Part shown: positions 1-5,679 of the stretch, piece after piece | Position numbering within the stretch: the stretch's first letter is position 1 | How the letters are laid out: every line of letters starts with the position of its first letter | Assembly: GCA_029263275.1 (NCBI GenBank) | Contig: JAJCXU010000388.1 | Coordinates: forward strand, 1-7,402 | Source of the DNA: Ilumatobacter sp. | Lineage (GTDB): Bacteria > Actinomycetota > Acidimicrobiia > Acidimicrobiales > Ilumatobacteraceae | DNA length: 7,402 nucleotides | Direction: 5' to 3' | The notes under the pieces: generated by a model | Database searches by the model: none | The model's input: only the letters and a program-made list of their open reading frames with translations | Told to the model about the DNA's origin: nothing | Translations under genes and position numbers: made by a program

Positions 1-1840
1 CGAGGAACGGCCCACCCTCGGCCGGGCCGTGTTTTGGCAGGTGCGAGTAGGCGGAGTTGAGGAAACGGGTGTGGTGTTTGGGAGTGAGCAGCTGGAGCGG
101 GAACTCGGCGAACAGTTCGGGGTCGCCGCCCGGCCCCTCGCAAGGCGGTACGTAGGTCGGGACCCTGGGGTGGCCCAGCTTCTCGAGTTCGTCAGAAGCG
201 AGATGGATTCGTCCGCTCGGCGTGTCGAAGTCGCCGTCACCGAAGGGTCGACCGTCGTCCGGGTAGTCGGCTCGTAGCCAGATGTCGGCCTTGAGCGCAT
301 CGATGTCCACAGTGGGAAGCGCAGCGCGCAAAATCGTCTCGTCGTCGTCGAAGAGCGCTGGCTCGGTGTAGCCCATCGCGGCGGCGAGGCGCCGGAACAG
401 CTCGGTGTTGTTCACCGTTTCGCCGGGCGGATCGATCGCGGCGTGGTTGTAGTTGATGTGCAGCGAACCCCACGAGCACACCACGTCGTCGGCCTCGATC
501 TGCGTGGTGGCCGGCAGCACGATGTCGGCGTATCTCGCGGTATCGGTGAGGAACTGTTCGTGTACGACCGTGAAGAGATCGTCGCGTTCGAGGCCGCGTC
601 GAGTCGCCTCGGCGTTGGGCGTCGTGACCAGTGGGTTGCAGTTCCAGTTGATGAACGCGTGGATGGCGGGGCCGTCGATTTCGCCTGCGTGTGGGTCGGT
701 GAGGATCTCGCCCAGGCGACCCATGTTCAGAGTGCGTGACTCGCGGTACTCGATGCCGGCGTGCAGCATGGAGTACGTGTCGATGTTGCTCTCGGTCCAC
801 GCGCCGGTGCTCTTCGAGAGGCCACCGCCGCGTTCGGCCCATGCGCCGGTGAGCGCGGGGAGGCACGACAGCGTTCGGTGGAACATCGCGCCGTTCTCGT
901 GATGCTCGGGCCCGACGAGCGTCCGGATGCCAGCGGGCCGAACGGTCGCATAGTCGTGGGCGAGTTGTGTGATCACGTTGGCGTCGACGCCGCACACGTC
1001 GGCAGCCCGGTCAGGCGTCCAGTCGGCGACCGCAGCGCTGAGTTCGTCGAAGCCGATCGTGTGATCGGCGACCCAGGCATCGTTGGTCAGTCCGTCACGG
1101 ATCAGGACGTGCATCATCGCCAGCATCATCGCGATGTCGGTGCCGGGCAGCGGTTGGATGAACTGGTCACCCGCTGCAGGGTCAACAGCGTCGGCGGTGA
1201 GCGTGCGGATTGGATCGATCACGACGAGGCGCGCGCCGTTCGCACGCGCCTTTTCGATCGTCGGCCAGAGGTGACGGTTGGTCAAACGGGTGTTGGTGCC
1301 CCACAGGATGAGCAGCTTGCTGTGCTCGTGCTCCATCGGGTCGAGGCCCCGCGGTGACCCCATCGTCTTGCTCACGCCCGCGCCGACGGTGACACCGCAG
1401 ATCGCCCGCACCAGCTTGGTCGCGCCCATCCGACCGAAGAACTTGCCGCTCAACCCCATCAGCGACAGGACGCTTTGGTTGCCGGCATCGGAATAGGGGA
1501 GCACCGCCTCGGGGCCGTGCTCGTCGATCACGCGGTGCAGGTTGCTAGCGATGTCCGCCAGCGCTTCGTCCCACGTGATGCGCTCGAACTCGCCGCTGCC
1601 CTTCGGCCCGGTGCGACGGAGCGGGTACAGGAGTCGCTCGGGGCTATAGACCCGATCGAGGAAGCGGTTGACCTTCGGGCACAGTTCGCCGGCCGAATAC
1701 GGATGCTCGGGGTTGCCGCGCAACTTCACGGCCACGGGTGCTGCATCGGGCGCCTCGCTCACCGTCACCACCCACCCGCACGAGTCCGGGCAGTCGTGAT
1801 GGCACGTGCCCGCAACGGTGCTCGTCGTGGCGTCGGTCAT
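1..1840 (-). CDS. Molybdopterin-dependent (Mo-bisMGD, 4Fe-4S) oxidoreductase, partial: 3' end beyond window
   Basis: A single open frame runs from the ATG at 1840-1838 to the window edge, giving 613 complete codons and no stop. The N-terminus has the cysteine set of the DMSO-reductase/formate-dehydrogenase superfamily: GTCHHDCPDSCGW (C13, C17, C21) and GELCPK (C54), expected to hold a 4Fe-4S cluster. Next come WDEAL (90-94), LLILWGTN, ARLVVIDP and INWNCNP, then the conserved stretch TARYADIVLPATTQIEADD. The C-terminal pterin-dinucleotide domain begins near 580 (FPLQLLTPKHHTRFLNSAY), and perhaps 100 residues are missing. There is no Tat or Sec signal, so a cytoplasmic enzyme is inferred. C148 (RAICGVTVG) roughly aligns by eye with the Sec/Cys molybdenum ligand of formate dehydrogenases, but I cannot confirm it. 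The substrate is unknown. No electron-transfer or membrane subunit lies on the visible upstream side; one could lie downstream, outside the window. Family assignment is firm, function is not. Confidence 0.95.
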   Translation of the reverse strand, partial: MTDATTSTVAGTCHHDCPDSCGWVVTVSEAPDAAPVAVKLRGNPEHPYSAGELCPKVNRFLDRVYSPERLLYPLRRTGPKGSGEFERITWDEALADIASNLHRVIDEHGPEAVLPYSDAGNQSVLSLMGLSGKFFGRMGATKLVRAICGVTVGAGVSKTMGSPRGLDPMEHEHSKLLILWGTNTRLTNRHLWPTIEKARANGARLVVIDPIRTLTADAVDPAAGDQFIQPLPGTDIAMMLAMMHVLIRDGLTNDAWVADHTIGFDELSAAVADWTPDRAADVCGVDANVITQLAHDYATVRPAGIRTLVGPEHHENGAMFHRTLSCLPALTGAWAERGGGLSKSTGAWTESNIDTYSMLHAGIEYRESRTLNMGRLGEILTDPHAGEIDGPAIHAFINWNCNPLVTTPNAEATRRGLERDDLFTVVHEQFLTDTARYADIVLPATTQIEADDVVCSWGSLHINYNHAAIDPPGETVNNTELFRRLAAAMGYTEPALFDDDETILRAALPTVDIDALKADIWLRADYPDDGRPFGDGDFDTPSGRIHLASDELEKLGHPRVPTYVPPCEGPGGDPELFAEFPLQLLTPKHHTRFLNSAYSHLPKHGPAEGGPFL

Positions 1841-1847
1841 CGGGCCG

Positions 1848-1853
1848 AGGCTA
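1848..1853 (-). promoter_or_regulatory. Probable -10 element (TAGCCT) for a leaderless molybdoenzyme transcript
   Basis: On the minus strand TAGCCT fits the actinobacterial -10 pattern TAnnnT and is followed by exactly 7 nt (cggcccg) and then the ATG at 1840. Transcription would start at or within a base of the start codon. No Shine-Dalgarno sequence is present to offer an alternative, and no good -35 was seen. The same arrangement precedes two other genes here, which raises its credibility. Confidence 0.5.
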
Positions 1854-1946
1854 CGACGATGCAACTGCCAGACGCTCGCCGGATTCGGACACGTCACAGC
1901 GGGGCCGGATCGAAGGGAGTCGGGCCGGTGCTGCCATGCTGGGGCG

Positions 1947-2609
1947 ATGAGCGACGTGACACGCATAATTCTGATCCGCCACGGCCAGTCGGCATCAAAC
2001 GCCGAGGGTTGGCTGAGCGGCCAGGAGTCGTGTGGTGGACTGACCGACCTCGGGATCGCGCAGGCTGAAGCACTCCGAGCCCGGCTCGCTGCCGATGAGT
2101 CGATGCGACCCGATGCTGTCCTGGTGAGCACGATGCAGCGCGCGGTGCACACCGCCGAGATCATCTCCGAGCCGTTGGGCATCGTGCCCGAGCAGCACGC
2201 GGACTTGATGGAGCGCACGTCGGGTGAAGCCGAGCGCCTGACGATCGCCGAGTACACCGAGAAGTACGGCGTCGCCCCATGGAGCGACTGGGAGAACCCG
2301 CTGTCACCAGGTGGGGAGTCCGGCCCGGTCTTCGCCGACCGTGTGATCAGGGCAACCGACCGAGTGGTCAACGAGCACCGCGGCAAGACGGTGTGGGTCA
2401 TCTGCCACGGTGGCGTGATCATGGTGTCGGCGGTGCGCCGTTGGCCCGGAGCATCGCTCGATCTTCGTCAACTCCCGGTCACGAGCCCGCAGAACACCTC
2501 GGTCAGCGAGTGGCACGTCGACGCCGATGACGTCTGGCGCATGTCGCGGTTCGCCGACGACACACACCTGGTCGGCCTGAACAGCGGCACCGCGAACATC
2601 ACCGGTTGA
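1947..2609 (+). CDS. Histidine phosphatase family protein (phosphoglycerate mutase-like)
   Basis: A 220-residue protein of the branch-1 histidine phosphatase superfamily, which hydrolyses phosphate esters through a phosphohistidine. The N-terminus IILIRHGQSASNAEG carries the RHG motif, with nucleophile H12 next to R11. STMQRAVHTAE supplies the second conserved Arg (R65), E89 is the likely proton donor, and CHGG supplies the second catalytic His (H154). Length is normal for the family. The frame is open upstream to 1806, but the ATG at 1947 places the RHG motif at the usual distance from the N-terminus. Its upstream sequence is a weak GGGG, or a CATGCT hexamer 6 nt before the ATG. The gene is divergent from the molybdoenzyme (106-bp gap) and convergent with the Nudix gene. 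Substrate cannot be told: phosphoglycerate mutase, sugar phosphatase or an actinobacterial glucosyl-phosphoglycerate phosphatase type are all possible. Confidence 0.93.
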   Translation: MSDVTRIILIRHGQSASNAEGWLSGQESCGGLTDLGIAQAEALRARLAADESMRPDAVLVSTMQRAVHTAEIISEPLGIVPEQHADLMERTSGEAERLTIAEYTEKYGVAPWSDWENPLSPGGESGPVFADRVIRATDRVVNEHRGKTVWVICHGGVIMVSAVRRWPGASLDLRQLPVTSPQNTSVSEWHVDADDVWRMSRFADDTHLVGLNSGTANITG

Positions 2610-2615
2610 TCGCTC

Positions 2616-2648
2616 CATCACACTTGGGGTCTGACCCCAAGTGTGATG
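2616..2648. repeat. 33-bp perfect palindrome (16-bp arms, 1-nt centre); bidirectional terminator or REP-like element
   Basis: The arms 2616-2631 and 2633-2648 are exact reverse complements around a single T at 2632; the core is TTGGGGTCTGACCCCAA. The palindrome lies wholly in the 42-bp gap between the convergent stops of the histidine phosphatase (2609) and Nudix (2652) genes, so it can fold as a strong hairpin in either transcript. Neither side has a T-tract, so it would not be a textbook intrinsic terminator, though U-poor hairpin terminators are common in GC-rich actinobacteria. From memory, GGGGTC(T/A)GACCCC cores recur in many genomes as intergenic repeats, so a mobile REP-like origin is an alternative. 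Confidence 0.85.
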
Positions 2649-2651
2649 TGA

Positions 2652-3134
2652 CTACGCGGATTCGACGATGGCTCTGAGGTGTGGCCAGGCTGATGCAAAG
2701 CCGGCGTGAAGCGCGAGGGCGTCGACGGCGTCAGGTGCGTACCACTCGACTGCGTCGGTCTCGAAGTTGATCGAGTCGCCGAATCGTTGATCGACCTCGA
2801 CGACGACGGTCGTGTACGCCCAGTCGACGGCTGGCTTGAAGAGATACTCCCCGATCACACGCGGCGTGCCGGGCACCGCGCCGACTTCCTCGGATGCCTC
2901 ACGGAGGGCCCCCTCCAACGGCATCTCGCCTTGATCGAGTGCACCACCGGCGCAACTCCATGTGCCGCCTTCGTGTGCCATCTGCGAACGCTTCTGCAGC
3001 ATCACCTTCGGACCGTCGTCCTCGCGCACCACAAACACCACGCCGGCCGCCCCGTACACGCCCCAGCGGACGTGCCCATCGCTACATCGGACGAACCCGT
3101 CACCTGACAACCGCCCTGATTGCTGTTCGAACAT
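2652..3134 (-). CDS. Nudix hydrolase
   Basis: A 160-residue protein with a complete Nudix box GX5EX7REUXEEXGU at residues 64-86: G64, E70, then REASEEVGA (R78, E79, E82, E83, G85). These glutamates bind the divalent metal used to cleave nucleoside diphosphates linked to another moiety. The preceding strand region (AAGVVFVVRE, then VMLQKRSQMAHEGGTWSCAGG) and the later ETDAVEWYAPD are typical of Nudix folds. The N-terminus GDGFVRCSDGHVRWG is a short lead-in I associate with actinobacterial Nudix proteins annotated as NTP or ADP-ribose pyrophosphohydrolases. The substrate (8-oxo-dGTP, ADP-ribose, NADH or other) cannot be read from the sequence. The start at 3134 has an AGGGTGG ribosome-site candidate. 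It is convergent with the phosphatase and divergent from mtr, with a 75-bp gap to mtr. Confidence 0.93.
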   Translation of the reverse strand: MFEQQSGRLSGDGFVRCSDGHVRWGVYGAAGVVFVVREDDGPKVMLQKRSQMAHEGGTWSCAGGALDQGEMPLEGALREASEEVGAVPGTPRVIGEYLFKPAVDWAYTTVVVEVDQRFGDSINFETDAVEWYAPDAVDALALHAGFASAWPHLRAIVESA

Positions 3135-3138
3135 CGCA

Positions 3139-3145
3139 CCACCCT
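3139..3145 (-). promoter_or_regulatory. Possible ribosome binding site of the Nudix gene (AGGGTGG)
   Basis: On the minus strand AGGGTGG lies 4 nt before the ATG at 3134, a slightly short but workable Shine-Dalgarno spacing. The overlapping hexamer CAGGGT, 6 nt before the ATG, could instead be a degenerate -10 of a leaderless promoter. The two readings cannot be separated from sequence alone. Confidence 0.35.
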
Positions 3146-3209
3146 GCCACGCAAACCGGCGTCAGGGAACAAACGAGGGTGAGTGTGGTTGGATCTCTGC
3201 GTGACCGAG

Positions 3210-4583
3210 ATGCAGACAGAGAACTTCGACCTGATCATCGTGGGGTCGGGCTCCGGCAACTCCATCCCCGACTATTTGAGCGACTGGAACATCGCGATCG
3301 TCGAGCGTGGTGTGTACGGCGGCACCTGCCTCAACGTCGGCTGCATCCCGTCGAAGATGTTCGTGCTCCCCGCTGATGCCGCGCTCAGTGCACAGCGCGC
3401 CAGCAAGATGAACATCGACGCCCAGTACAACGGCGTCGACTTCCCCGCATTACGCGACCGCGTCTTTGGTCGCATCGACTCGATCTCCGAAGGCGGCCGT
3501 GAGTATCGAGCAACCGGCTCCAAGAACGTCACGTTGTTCGAGGGCACTGCGCGATTTGCCGGCGACAAACTGCTCGAAGTCGACATGAACGAGGGCCCAC
3601 AACGTCTGATCACTGCACCGAACGTGCTCCTCGCCGCCGGTGCACGCCCGGTCACGCCACCGATCCCGGGTCTCGTCGAGACCGGTTTCCACACTTCCGA
3701 CACGATCATGCGGCTGCCCGACCTCCCCAAGCGTCTGGGCATCATCGGTGGCGGATTCATCGCCGTCGAGATGGGCCATGTCTTCTCAGCGTTCGGCACC
3801 GAGGTGACGATGATGAACCGCTCCAACGGTCTCCTGCGTGGTTTCGACAAAGACATCGCGGAACGGTTCACCGAAGTTTTCGGCGAGCGTGTCGATCTGC
3901 GCACCGGGCATGTGCCGACCAAAGTTGAACGCACTGACGAGGGCATCGTCATCACCCAGGGCGGGGAGAAGATCGTGGTTGACGAACTCCTGGTTGCGAC
4001 CGGGCGTGAGCCGAACAGCGACCTACTCGACGCGAAGAGCGGTGGGCTCGAGTGCCACGATCACGGTACCGTCGTGGTCGACGACACGATGGCCACCAAC
4101 GTCGACGGCGTGTGGGCCATTGGTGACATCGCCAACAGCTACCAACTCAAGCACCTCGCCAACGCCGAGGCCGCAGTGGCGTTCTGGAACATCGCCCATC
4201 CCGACCAGATTCGTCACCAGAGCTACAAGGCCGTTCCGGGCGCGGTGTTCTCGAACCCGCAGGTGGCCAGCGTCGGCCTCACCGAACAGGACGCGGAAGC
4301 ACAAGGCATTCCGTTCAACGTCGGCAAGCGTGACTACGCCGGCACGGCATACGGCTGGGCGATCGTCGACGAGACGAGCTTCGCGAAGGTGCTCGTGAGT
4401 TCAGAGACGGGCTTGATCATCGGTGCTCACATCCTCGGCCCGCAAGCTGCAACGTTGATCCAGCCGCTCATTCAGGCCATGGAGTTCGGCCAGAAGGCCG
4501 AAGACGTGGCACACGCCGTGTTCTACATCCACCCGGCGTTGACCGAAGTGGTGGAAAACGCTCTGCTCGACGCGCTCGCCTGA
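3210..4583 (+). CDS. mtr: Mycothione reductase (NADPH, FAD)
   Basis: Flavoprotein disulfide reductase that returns oxidised mycothiol (mycothione) to the thiol form using NADPH, in the cytoplasm. From the ATG at 3210 it is 457 residues, close to the ~459 of the mycobacterial enzyme as I remember it. The FAD motif IIVGSGSGNS (9-18) has the family's Asn where other members have the third Gly. The redox disulfide is GGTCLNVGCIPSK (C40, C45). The NADPH motif is IIGGGFIAVE (178-187), with R204 well placed for the 2'-phosphate. ATGREPNSDLL and VWAIGDI complete the FAD domain. The C-terminal interface segment YIHPALTEVVENALL carries the His-Glu pair (H441, E446). These segments match mycothione reductase rather than lipoamide dehydrogenase or glutathione reductase. 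In-frame GTG codons at 3201 and 3183 are alternative starts; none has a convincing ribosome site. The gene is monocistronic by context. Confidence 0.95.
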   Translation: MQTENFDLIIVGSGSGNSIPDYLSDWNIAIVERGVYGGTCLNVGCIPSKMFVLPADAALSAQRASKMNIDAQYNGVDFPALRDRVFGRIDSISEGGREYRATGSKNVTLFEGTARFAGDKLLEVDMNEGPQRLITAPNVLLAAGARPVTPPIPGLVETGFHTSDTIMRLPDLPKRLGIIGGGFIAVEMGHVFSAFGTEVTMMNRSNGLLRGFDKDIAERFTEVFGERVDLRTGHVPTKVERTDEGIVITQGGEKIVVDELLVATGREPNSDLLDAKSGGLECHDHGTVVVDDTMATNVDGVWAIGDIANSYQLKHLANAEAAVAFWNIAHPDQIRHQSYKAVPGAVFSNPQVASVGLTEQDAEAQGIPFNVGKRDYAGTAYGWAIVDETSFAKVLVSSETGLIIGAHILGPQAATLIQPLIQAMEFGQKAEDVAHAVFYIHPALTEVVENALLDALA

Positions 4584-4596
4584 GCACGCCGAGCAG
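4563..4596 (-). terminator. Hairpin over the mtr stop codon, probable terminator for the secreted-protein gene
   Basis: Arms 4563-4577 and 4582-4596 (15 nt each, 4-nt loop) are inverted repeats with two mismatched positions. Read on the minus strand both mismatches become G-U wobbles, giving a continuous 15-bp stem. Read on the plus strand they are A-C mismatches. The minus-strand transcript also reaches a TTTT run about 6 nt past the stem. The hairpin therefore fits best as the terminator of the gene ending at 4619, embedded in the last codons and stop of the convergent mtr. It may also help end mtr transcripts. Confidence 0.55.
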
Positions 4597-4618
4597 ACAC
4601 GTTCACCGCCGCTTCAGC

Positions 4619-5596
4619 TCACGGTGCCGTGTAGGCCCAATGCACGTAGACGTAGTAGTCCGCTCCGATTGTGTCATCGGACGTGAACGAGACCGCGAAG
4701 TTTGCACCACTACCGAATGAGACGTTGCCGCTGAGCGCTGTCACCGCGCCGTAGGTTTGTAGGTAGAGGCAGACCTTGCCGGGCGGGGCCGTGGGATTCG
4801 CCTCGCTTCCGGTGCACGTCACGTCATCGTCAATCGTTGCTGAGTCGGCATCCGAAGCAAAGTTGATGTTGCTACTCGTCAGCGGAACCGGAGCCCGGCC
4901 CGGCATCTCGACGCTGAAGGCGTCGTTTGAGCCTTGAACCACGGTGGTGTGGTCCCAGCTGACGAAGCCGCTGACGGTCACCCCGCTGGGGATGACGTTG
5001 GTGTCTTCGAGCAGGCTGGTGATCTGGGCTTGTTGTTGACTGATGGTGGCTTGCAGGGCGCTGATGTCGGCGGCGAACTGGTTCAGTGTCGTCGCGGAGT
5101 AGTAGCCGACGATGTCGCCGAGGAGGTCGACGGTGCCGGCGTTGTTGTAGATCTTGACCTTGCCGTCAGGGGAGAGCTTGACGTCGACTTTGTTGGGTGT
5201 GGCTGATTGTCCTGGGGTCGGGTTGAGGTTGGAGCTGGGCGGCAGGGTGGTTTCGTCTGCCGGGAACACGACGACGAACGACGTGGCGGTCGGGCCGACG
5301 CTGGTCAGGTTCATGGCGACGCCGGAGATGCCGGTGGGGATGGTGCACTTGCCGACGGTTCCGGTGACTTGCTGCGTGCGGGTTTCTGTTGCGGTGAAGG
5401 GGGTCATGTTCGAATCAGGCACCGCTTCTGCGGGACGTGTGTCAAAAAGTCGGCAGGGGGTGATCGGGACGAACGTGGATTCGCCGGGGGTGATGGCTGC
5501 GTCGGCGCGCCAGGCGCCGAAGGTCGCAATCGAGGTGATGGTGAGCACGACTCCGGTGGTGAACCAGAGGAATGATCGAAGGTTGAGTGTGTGCAT
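4619..5596 (-). CDS. Secreted beta-domain / coiled-coil protein, Acidimicrobiia type, function unknown
   Basis: A 325-residue exported protein. Residues 1-34 form a Sec signal: an R7-containing N-region, a hydrophobic core WFTTGVVLTITSIATFGAW and an ADAA cleavage site after about 33-34. Residues 41-166 are a beta-rich domain running from FVPITPCRLFDTRP through SNLNPTPGQ, PNKVDVKLSPDGKVKIYN and DIVGYY. This pattern recurs in many exported actinobacterial proteins, often in tandem; only one copy is here. C48 and C84 may form a disulfide. Residues 171-197 (TLNQFAADISALQATISQQQ onward) are a short Gln-rich coiled coil that could oligomerise the protein. Residues 204-325 are a separate beta-rich head with C261-C276 (PPGKVCLYLQ) ending in HWAYTAP, an ending I recall from other actinobacterial surface proteins. 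No LPXTG, lipobox or catalytic motif is visible. A cell-surface or extracellular structural or binding role is inferred. Confidence 0.85.
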   Translation of the reverse strand: MHTLNLRSFLWFTTGVVLTITSIATFGAWRADAAITPGESTFVPITPCRLFDTRPAEAVPDSNMTPFTATETRTQQVTGTVGKCTIPTGISGVAMNLTSVGPTATSFVVVFPADETTLPPSSNLNPTPGQSATPNKVDVKLSPDGKVKIYNNAGTVDLLGDIVGYYSATTLNQFAADISALQATISQQQAQITSLLEDTNVIPSGVTVSGFVSWDHTTVVQGSNDAFSVEMPGRAPVPLTSSNINFASDADSATIDDDVTCTGSEANPTAPPGKVCLYLQTYGAVTALSGNVSFGSGANFAVSFTSDDTIGADYYVYVHWAYTAP

Positions 5597-5600
5597 CGGG

Positions 5601-5606
5601 TCCCTT
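5601..5606 (-). promoter_or_regulatory. Ribosome binding site of the secreted-protein gene (AAGGGA)
   Basis: On the minus strand AAGGGA lies within GGGAAGGGA, 4 nt before the ATG at 5596. This is the clearest Shine-Dalgarno-like sequence in the window and supports that start, which also begins the signal peptide at the right place. A TACCGT hexamer at 5649-5644 (minus strand) could be its -10, leaving a leader of roughly 40 nt. That part is weak. Confidence 0.5.
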
Positions 5607-5666
5607 CCCGGTCACGGGCAATCCCACTGACCACCCCAACAGCACGGTAGATCGTCCGGCCAGAAG

Positions 5667-5672
5667 TAGCGT
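5667..5672 (+). promoter_or_regulatory. Probable -10 element (TAGCGT) for a leaderless aminotransferase transcript
   Basis: TAGCGT matches TAnnnT and is followed by exactly 7 nt (tgctgca) and then the GTG at 5680. It argues for GTG 5680 as the start, rather than the far-upstream in-frame ATG at 5587, which would overlap the divergent gene. No Shine-Dalgarno sequence precedes 5680 and no clear -35 is seen. Confidence 0.5.
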
Positions 5673-5679
5673 TGCTGCA

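Noticed and set aside
237..995. 252-codon minus-strand open frame, Arg/His-rich
   Set aside because: It lies in another frame of the molybdoenzyme gene on the same strand. Its product is low-complexity Arg-rich with no family features, as expected from a shifted GC-rich reading frame.
761..1357. 198-codon plus-strand open frame and other plus-strand frames between 29 and 2068
   Set aside because: They are antisense to the molybdoenzyme, whose frame is continuous and carries conserved motifs throughout. The products show no recognisable domain.
1806..1946. Upstream start 1806 for the histidine phosphatase
   Set aside because: It would add 47 non-family residues, overlap the start of the molybdoenzyme and push the RHG motif away from the N-terminus.
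1947..3134. Histidine phosphatase and Nudix gene as a functional phosphohydrolase unit
   Set aside because: They are convergent with a strong palindrome between them, so they are not co-transcribed. Adjacency alone does not support a shared pathway.
3272..3955. 227-codon minus-strand open frame
   Set aside because: Antisense shadow of mtr, rich in Arg, Ser and Pro with no motif.
5154..5630. 158-codon plus-strand frame antisense to the secreted protein
   Set aside because: The minus-strand gene has a signal peptide, a ribosome site and recognisable domains. The plus-strand product has none.
5587..5679. ATG 5587 as the start of the aminotransferase (31 extra residues)
   Set aside because: It would overlap the start of the divergent secreted-protein gene, has no ribosome site and adds residues atypical of the family. 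GTG 5680 has a TAnnnT at the expected spacing.
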